Of a stretch of 64,000 nt of DNA, positions 58,581 to 64,000 are shown piece by piece. The stretch lies in assembly GCF_018882415.1 (NCBI RefSeq), contig NZ_JACVOL010000001.1:1837531-1901530 (forward strand). Reading direction: 5' to 3'. The notes under the pieces were generated by a model. It ran no database searches and was not told the DNA's origin. It saw nothing but the letters and a program-made list of their open reading frames with translations. The position numbers and the translations under genes are program-made. Source of the DNA: Polynucleobacter sp. 86C-FISCH (GTDB lineage Bacteria > Pseudomonadota > Gammaproteobacteria > Burkholderiales > Burkholderiaceae). Each line of letters starts with the position of its first letter. Positions within the stretch are counted from its first letter, which is position 1.

Positions 58581-59243
58581 CTAGCTAATTGCGCGGCGGA
58601 TCTCATCCGGCGCCTTTTTACTACCTTTTTCTACAGAATCGGTATCGTAATCAGAGGTATTTTCAATAGTCTCTGGAACGGCCTCTAGCATGCGAATATT
58701 ATCTTTCGGGCAAATTGGTGCGCCATAGCTAGCCCATTTTTTAAGCAATGTAACCTCGTAACCGCACTGACTGCATTTTGCTTTGCTACGACTAGCATTG
58801 CTCGGCCTAGGAGGCGGAAAGACGATGGCTTGATGTGGGTATGGCCCTAATTCCTGGCTAATCATCATCAGCTTTACCGTTAATTCTTCAGTAGCATGAG
58901 CCATTCGGGCTGGGCCTTCTAGACCGACCGTCTGAGCAATTCCCTTGAAATCCTCGCCATGGCCACTAAAACAGTCATCTACAGCATGGCAAAGCTCATG
59001 CACTAAGGTATCCAAAAGCTGTACCGGCTCATCTAATTTAGGGGAGATAAAAATCTCATTAACACCACCACCAGATCGCTCGCGAGGCCAACACTGACCG
59101 AGCGTTGTTCTGGGGCTGCTAGAGGCTGGAAAGCCACAAGAAACCCTGACCGGAGGGATCGCGTAACCCGCTTTTGAAAATACTGGCTCCAAATGCCTTA
59201 CTGCATCCTCAAGCCATGCTTCACGTACTGTATGTTGCTTCAT
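58581..59243 (-). CDS. SprT-like zinc metalloprotein
   Basis: A 220-residue protein with the zinc protease motif HELCH (His82-Glu83-...-His86) in TLVHELCHAVDDCFSGHGEDF, which is the SprT-like arrangement, and a C-terminal zinc-ribbon-like part with CSQCGYEVTLLKKW and a later CPKDN. The tail is acidic. SprT-type proteins in bacteria are poorly known; the eukaryotic homologue acts on DNA-protein crosslinks. It shares direction with the dehydrogenase (50 bases away). No signal peptide is seen, so it acts in the cytosol. Confidence 0.87.
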   Translation of the reverse strand: MKQHTVREAWLEDAVRHLEPVFSKAGYAIPPVRVSCGFPASSSPRTTLGQCWPRERSGGGVNEIFISPKLDEPVQLLDTLVHELCHAVDDCFSGHGEDFKGIAQTVGLEGPARMAHATEELTVKLMMISQELGPYPHQAIVFPPPRPSNASRSKAKCSQCGYEVTLLKKWASYGAPICPKDNIRMLEAVPETIENTSDYDTDSVEKGSKKAPDEIRRAIS

Positions 59244-59321
59244 CTAACTTATCTTCTATCGAATTTCTGGGACAAAAAAGCTTAAATTGCGATCATACGC
59301 CACCATAAGTAGAATGAACCA

Positions 59322-60632
59322 ATGAAAGATCTAGAAAGCCTCAGCGCCTCCCAAGCTATTAAAGCCCTCTCTAAAAGAGAGATAAAGGCCACTGATTTGC
59401 TGCTCTCCTGCCTAGACCGCATAGGACAACGGGAGAATCATGTAAAGGCTTGGACGAGTCTTGGCAAGGAAAATGCCTTAACGCGTGCCAAAGAGCTTGA
59501 TAAAGGGGCATTTAAGGGCATTTTGCATGGCCTGCCTATCGGTGTGAAAGATCTATATGACACCTATGACTTGCCAACCTCTTACGGCTCTCCCATCTAC
59601 GCCAATCACTATCCAGTAGCCGATGCCGTCTCAATTGCATTAATACGACAGGCAGGCGGCATCATTCTCGGTAAAACGGTTACTACAGAGTTGGCATCCT
59701 TTAAAAGTGGTCCAACAACAAATCCGCATAATTCAAGGCACACGCCCGGAGGATCCTCTAGCGGTTCTGCCGCAGCGGTTGCCGACTTCATGGTGCCACT
59801 AGCGACTGGCAGTCAAACAGCTGGCTCTGTGATTCGTCCAGCATCCTATTGTGGCGTAGTAGGCTTTAAGCCGAGCTTGGGTAAAGTCAGTATTGCAGGC
59901 GTGAAGAGCCTTTCGGTCACGTTGGATACTTTGGGATGCTTTGGCAGGACTGTAGAGGATGTAGGGTTAGGTGTTGCAGCCATGAGCGGCGATCATCGTC
60001 TTGCAAAGATTGAGACGCTGCATAACAAACCCCGCATTGCCATTTGCAAGACTTCAAACTGGTCTCTCGCCCAACAGGAAACTGCAACTGCAATGGCGGT
60101 AGCACGGCATGCGGCGGAGCGCATTGCTAAATCCACTGTTGTGGACTTAAAGCTGCCCAAATCCTGTGATGACATCACACAAGTACAAACTCGCATCATG
60201 CTCTCCGAAATGTCTCGTAGCTTTCTATTTGAGCGAACCCACTATCCAAAGAAATTAAGTTTGATATTGAGCAAGCAACTTACTGACGGCGCTGCAATTA
60301 GTTATGAGCAGTACGCAAAAGATTTGCTGTTTGCAGACAATGCAAAATCATCCATCAACGCATTATTCAATGATGAGGTTGATCTATTAATAGCTCCCAG
60401 CGCTACGGGTGAAGCGCCCGATTTAAAAGAAGGGACCGGCGATCCAGTCTTCTGTCGAGAATGGACTCTCTTGGGATTGCCTTGTATTAACATCAATGTA
60501 GCCAGCGGTCCCAATGGATTACCCGTTGGCGTGCAGCTCATAGCTGGGCCAGGCAAAGATCATTTTCTTTTAAGCGCAGCAAGAGCTTTCGTACATGCTC
60601 TGCCTGATCCCACTTTAAGAGACCAGGCATAG
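59322..60632 (+). CDS. Amidase signature family protein
   Basis: A 436-residue amidase. The catalytic Ser-cisSer-Lys set is visible: Lys in LPIGVKDLYDT, and the Gly/Ser-rich TPGGSSSGSAAAVADFMVPL with SQTAGSVIRPAS, whose Ser residues are the nucleophile pair. It hydrolyses an amide bond of unknown substrate. It is not a GatA, since gatB and gatC are absent and the C-terminal half differs. Convergent with the TctC-type protein gene, eight bases apart. Confidence 0.9.
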   Translation: MKDLESLSASQAIKALSKREIKATDLLLSCLDRIGQRENHVKAWTSLGKENALTRAKELDKGAFKGILHGLPIGVKDLYDTYDLPTSYGSPIYANHYPVADAVSIALIRQAGGIILGKTVTTELASFKSGPTTNPHNSRHTPGGSSSGSAAAVADFMVPLATGSQTAGSVIRPASYCGVVGFKPSLGKVSIAGVKSLSVTLDTLGCFGRTVEDVGLGVAAMSGDHRLAKIETLHNKPRIAICKTSNWSLAQQETATAMAVARHAAERIAKSTVVDLKLPKSCDDITQVQTRIMLSEMSRSFLFERTHYPKKLSLILSKQLTDGAAISYEQYAKDLLFADNAKSSINALFNDEVDLLIAPSATGEAPDLKEGTGDPVFCREWTLLGLPCININVASGPNGLPVGVQLIAGPGKDHFLLSAARAFVHALPDPTLRDQA

Positions 60633-60639
60633 AGCAAGA

Positions 60640-61614
60640 TCAGTCAAGCGTTATGTTTGCCGCTTTAATTGCTTTACCCCAGAAAGGAATTTCTTTCTTC
60701 ACCAAAGCATCAGTTTGCGCTGGATTGAGATAACGCAGCTCTACTCCAGCTGCATCGGAACGCTCTTTCACCTCTGGTAACGCTAAACTCTGTTTTACTG
60801 AGTTCGTCAGTTTTGCAATAACAGGTGCTGGCGTACCTGCTGGCGCATATAAGGCAACCCAAGACTCTAGCTGAAACGAAGGAAGGCCTGCTTCTGCAGC
60901 GGTTGGTACATTAGGCATGCCGGGATGACGATTTTTTCCAGTAACAGCCAAACCTTTTAGCTTTCCACTTTGCACATGCTGCATCAAAGAAGGCGGTGTA
61001 CTAATAAATACTTGAACCTGCCCTGCCAATACGTCTTGAATTGCAGGCCCCGATCCCTTGTAGGGAACATGCACCATTTCTACGCCAGTGGTTTGCTTGA
61101 AGATCTCGGTACCAATATGAGAAACCGAACCGTTACCTTGTGATGCGTAATTTAATTTACCTGGATTTGCTTTTGCGTATGCAATGAACTCCTTCAGGTT
61201 ATTAACCGGCACCGATGGGTGCACTGCAATCACATTAGTTGAGACAGTTAACAAAGCTACAGGTGAAAAGTCTTTAATGGGATCCCAGGCTAGCTTGTCA
61301 AATAATGCAGGGTTACCTACGTGGTATCCAGAGTAAGAAATTAATAAAGTGTATCCATCAGGCTTTGCATTGGCGACATATTGATACGCAATATTTCCGC
61401 TAGCGCCTGGCTTGTTATCGACTACTACGGTTTGACCAATTACTCTTGTCAATGGCTCGCTCAACAAACGCGCTGAGGTATCAACCAATCCACCTGGTGG
61501 ATTAGGAACAACCAAAGTAATCGGCCTATCCGGAAATGACTGAGCGGATGCCAACCCTGCCAAGCCGAAGCTTAATACCGCTAATACATTTCCTAAAACT
61601 TTATATTTATTCAT
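60640..61614 (-). CDS. TctC/Bug-type periplasmic solute-binding protein
   Basis: A 324-residue tripartite tricarboxylate transporter binding protein, with a signal peptide (residues 1-24, ending GLASAQS). Bug features: FPDRPITLVVPNPPGGLVD, NKPGASGNIAYQYV, VSTPPSLMQHVQSGKLKGLAV and a GIELRYLNP-like stretch. It likely binds a carboxylate. No TctA/TctB membrane genes are in the window, so it is an orphan as is common in Burkholderiales. The amidase and an old-yellow-enzyme gene flank it. Confidence 0.93.
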   Translation of the reverse strand: MNKYKVLGNVLAVLSFGLAGLASAQSFPDRPITLVVPNPPGGLVDTSARLLSEPLTRVIGQTVVVDNKPGASGNIAYQYVANAKPDGYTLLISYSGYHVGNPALFDKLAWDPIKDFSPVALLTVSTNVIAVHPSVPVNNLKEFIAYAKANPGKLNYASQGNGSVSHIGTEIFKQTTGVEMVHVPYKGSGPAIQDVLAGQVQVFISTPPSLMQHVQSGKLKGLAVTGKNRHPGMPNVPTAAEAGLPSFQLESWVALYAPAGTPAPVIAKLTNSVKQSLALPEVKERSDAAGVELRYLNPAQTDALVKKEIPFWGKAIKAANITLD

Positions 61615-61643
61615 CAGTGTCTCCAGATTTTAATTATTGAAAC

Positions 61644-62765
61644 TTATCTTTGCCCAATTTTTACACTACCAAATACCGCTTGCGCTTCACGCGGCAAGCA
61701 GCGCCAATAACGCTCATTTGCTGTAACCGTTCCATCCAAAGCCGCAGCAGCCTCCCAAGCCCAACGTGGCTTATATAAAAAAGCCCTTGCTAATGCAATT
61801 AAATCCGCATCACCCGCTTGCAAAATATCTTCGGCTTGCTGAGGCTCTGTAATTAAACCAACTGTCATGGTTGGCAAACCAGATTGATCCTTAACAATCT
61901 TTGCAAACGGCACCTGATAGTTTGGGCCAATCGCAATTTTCTGCTGAGGAGAAATACCGCCTGAAGAGATATGAACAAAATCACAGCCCAATGGCTTCAG
62001 TTGTTTAGCAAAATCTGCAGTCTCTTCGGGGGTCCACCCTCCCTCTATCCAATCGCTAGCGGAAATTCGGATGCCAAGAACGCCTTGATAAGCAGCTCTT
62101 ACAGCTGCAAATAGCTCCAGTGGAAAGCGAATCCGATTTTCAAACGAACCACCGTATTCATCGGTACGTTGATTGGCAATCGGCGATAGAAATTGATGCA
62201 ATAAATAACCATGTGCACCATGAAGTTCAATGCCATCAATACCAATGCGATCTGCGCGCTTGGCTGATGCAACAAAATCAGCAATCAACTTCTTTAGCTC
62301 ATCCTTGCTTAATTCATGAGGTGGGCGCTCTCCGTCTAACTGCGGAATAGCTGAAGGCGCTAGCGTTTCCCAGCCACCTTGATCTTTGGAAAGCAGTTGA
62401 CCACCATTCCAAGGAGTGGCGCTAGAGGCTTTACGACCTGCATGAGCTAGCTGGATAAAAACTGGTACAGCGGGGGCCAAGGTGCGCGCTCGAGTTAATT
62501 TATCTTTTAGCGCCGTTTCTGTGCGGTCATCCCAGAGACCTAAGCAAGCAGGAGTTATACGAGCCTCCGGGCTAACGCCCGTTGCTTCAATAATGAAAAG
62601 TGCTGCGCCGCTATTGAGTAAATTACCCCAATGCATTAGATGCCAGTCTGTTGCCTCGCCGTTACTAGCTGAGTATTGGCACATTGGAGCCACTACTATG
62701 CGATTAGCCAGCTCCAGGGGTCCACGTGGCGAATTGAGGGTGTAACTAGAGAATAAAAGACTCAT
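61644..62765 (-). CDS. NADH:flavin oxidoreductase (old yellow enzyme, YqjM-like)
   Basis: An FMN-dependent ene-reductase with a TIM-barrel fold. The start MSLLFSSYTLNSPRG at 62765 gives 373 residues; a frame reaching 62915 adds a hydrophobic N-terminus unlike the family and is rejected. VVAPMCQYSASNGEATDWHL with the active-site Cys/Tyr region, QLAHAGRKAS, GIELHGAHGYLLHQFLSP and DEYGGSFENR are all seen. YqjM-type enzymes reduce activated C=C bonds. Divergent from mmsA across about 160 bases. Confidence 0.92.
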   Translation of the reverse strand: MSLLFSSYTLNSPRGPLELANRIVVAPMCQYSASNGEATDWHLMHWGNLLNSGAALFIIEATGVSPEARITPACLGLWDDRTETALKDKLTRARTLAPAVPVFIQLAHAGRKASSATPWNGGQLLSKDQGGWETLAPSAIPQLDGERPPHELSKDELKKLIADFVASAKRADRIGIDGIELHGAHGYLLHQFLSPIANQRTDEYGGSFENRIRFPLELFAAVRAAYQGVLGIRISASDWIEGGWTPEETADFAKQLKPLGCDFVHISSGGISPQQKIAIGPNYQVPFAKIVKDQSGLPTMTVGLITEPQQAEDILQAGDADLIALARAFLYKPRWAWEAAAALDGTVTANERYWRCLPREAQAVFGSVKIGQR

Positions 62766-62926
62766 TGAATGCCTTAAAAAGCCCAAATAAGGGTCAAAAT
62801 ACGAAAATTGCCGTAAAGCTATAAAATACTTAAAAAGCAGAATAAACGAGATAGCAAAGTCGTGCAGGCCATATAGCCGGGCGTCTTTTTTACCAATAAT
62901 CCTATAAACACTCACTACAAGAGACT
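62766..62926. other. Divergent intergenic region of OYE and mmsA genes
   Basis: 161 bases, visibly AT-rich. TATAAAAT at 62820-62827 could be a minus-10 element for mmsA, but no convincing minus-35 is at the right distance. I see no other structure. Confidence 0.3.
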
Positions 62927-64000
62927 ATGAACGCACCTCAAGCCTTTGAATCAAAAGAAGATATTGGCCACTTTGTTGGTGGCAATGTAGTTAATCCTAA
63001 AGATGGCCGTTTTGCCGATGTATACAACCCTACCAAAGGGTCTGTAGCTCGCCGCGTCGCCCTTGCTAGTCGCAAGGAAGTCGATGCAGCTGTAGCGGTT
63101 GCGCAAAAAGCTTTTGAGACCTGGAGCCAAACTAGCCCATTACGCCGTTCCCGTATCTTGTTTAAGTACTTAGAACTCTTAAACGCCAATCGCGATGAAT
63201 TGGCTGCGATCATTACAGCTGAGCATGGCAAAGTATTTACCGATGCCCAAGGCGAAGTTACTCGCGGAATTGAAATTGTGGAATTTGCGACTGGCATTCC
63301 AGAATTGCTCAAAGGTGATTACACCGAACAAGTTTCTACAGACATTGATAACTGGGTAATGCGTCAGCCATTAGGCGTAGTTGCTGGTATCACTCCATTT
63401 AACTTCCCTGTCATGGTTCCAATGTGGATGTTCCCAATGGCAATTGCTTGCGGCAATACATTCATTCTGAAGCCTAGCCCTACCGACCCAACTGCATCTC
63501 TGTTTATGGCTAAACTCCTCAAGGAAGCCGGTCTTCCTGATGGCGTATTCAACGTGGTCCAAGGCGACAAAGAGGCAGTTGATGCATTGATTGAAAATCC
63601 AGATGTTAAGGCTGTGAGCTTTGTAGGCTCTACCCCAATTGCCAACTACATTTATGAGCGCTGCGCTCATTTCGGCAAACGTTCACAAGCATTAGGTGGG
63701 GCTAAGAATCACATGGTCATCATGCCTGACGCCGATATTGAAAAAGCGATTGACGCATTGGTTGGCGCCGCTTACGGCTCAGCTGGCGAACGCTGCATGG
63801 CGATCTCTGTAGCAGTCTTGGTTGGTGATGTTGCTGAAAAGATCATGCCAAAACTGATCGAACGCACTAAAACGTTAAAAGTGAAGAACGGCATGGAGCT
63901 TGATGCCGAAATGGGTCCAATCGTCTCTAAGGCAGCTCTTGAGCGCATTACTGGCTATATCGAAAGTGGTGTAGCTTCTGGCGCAAAACTATTGGTAGAT
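62927..64000 (+). CDS. mmsA: CoA-acylating methylmalonate-semialdehyde dehydrogenase (3' end cut by window)
   Basis: Converts methylmalonate semialdehyde to propionyl-CoA (and malonate semialdehyde to acetyl-CoA) in valine, inositol and related catabolism. The frame opens at ATG 62927 ([19 protein letters not shown]) and is open to the last base; 358 residues are visible of a usual ~500. [60 protein letters not shown] and the catalytic Cys in [10 protein letters not shown] are family-typical. With prpE in the same window it would supply propionyl-CoA. Confidence 0.95.
   Translation, partial: MNAPQAFESKEDIGHFVGGNVVNPKDGRFADVYNPTKGSVARRVALASRKEVDAAVAVAQKAFETWSQTSPLRRSRILFKYLELLNANRDELAAIITAEHGKVFTDAQGEVTRGIEIVEFATGIPELLKGDYTEQVSTDIDNWVMRQPLGVVAGITPFNFPVMVPMWMFPMAIACGNTFILKPSPTDPTASLFMAKLLKEAGLPDGVFNVVQGDKEAVDALIENPDVKAVSFVGSTPIANYIYERCAHFGKRSQALGGAKNHMVIMPDADIEKAIDALVGAAYGSAGERCMAISVAVLVGDVAEKIMPKLIERTKTLKVKNGMELDAEMGPIVSKAALERITGYIESGVASGAKLLVD

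Noticed and set aside
62766..62915. Hydrophobic N-terminal extension of the old-yellow-enzyme homologue
   Set aside because: Family members start near MSLLF; the extension covers the divergent promoter region of mmsA.

Overview
The window looks like a stretch of core chromosome from a betaproteobacterium of the Burkholderiaceae, most probably Polynucleobacter or a close relative. This is inferred from gene content and order (pyrG-kdsA-eno-ftsB; mltG-tmk-holB-tatD; carA-carB-greA-yhbY/rlmE-ftsH-folP-glmM; msrB-yciB-bolA-ppiC), from protein sequences that read as Burkholderiales orthologues, from very tight gene packing and from a moderate G+C that I judged by eye and did not compute. There is no rRNA operon, insertion sequence, phage or CRISPR array. 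No gene-free stretch exceeds about 300 bases.

Layout. 1-6287: pyrG (5' end cut by the window edge), kdsA, eno, ftsB, convergent hslO, then gltX. 6293-6717: a tRNA cluster (Ala-GGC, Glu-TTC, Asp-GTC) with a promoter candidate and a strong terminator. 6761-11101: an internally duplicated periplasmic protein, hyi-like isomerase, YqiA-like esterase, HNH nuclease, a DUF3108-type membrane-anchored protein that appears to start at CTG, and a potassium-channel-like protein. 11171-15512: ankyrin protein and the tatD-holB-tmk-mltG block on the minus strand. 15566-21585: ygfZ, NRDE protein, a thioesterase, selO, msrB, yciB, bolA and a parvulin. 21599-27767: MFS transporter, aroC, a CBS protein, YihY, wrbA, DUF2069 and a D-2-hydroxyacid dehydrogenase.

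27858-35224 is the most accessory-looking part: a 61-aa orphan with its own terminator, a fluoroacetate-dehalogenase-like hydrolase, an EF-hand protein and two lipoproteins, tRNA-Arg and tRNA-Pro, a small exported protein next to a TonB-dependent receptor, and a translationally coupled three-gene set of a divergent CYTH-like protein and two half-size ChrA transporters. 35323-46516 returns to housekeeping: glmM, folP, ftsH, rlmE, yhbY, greA, carB, carA. 46754-57431: prpE, mltD, gloB, a methyltransferase, rnhA, an RND efflux pair and dnaQ. 57440-64000: D-malate/tartrate dehydrogenase, a SprT-like metalloprotein, amidase, a TctC-type binding protein, an old-yellow-enzyme homologue and mmsA (cut by the window edge).

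Most genes are well-known households. The best candidates for something new are the CYTH-like/ChrA operon, the lipoprotein with a duplicated Cys motif, the non-AUG start of the DUF3108 gene, and the perfect terminator-like hairpin buried in the first codons of folP. I did not find a convincing multi-gene undescribed defence or secretion system.
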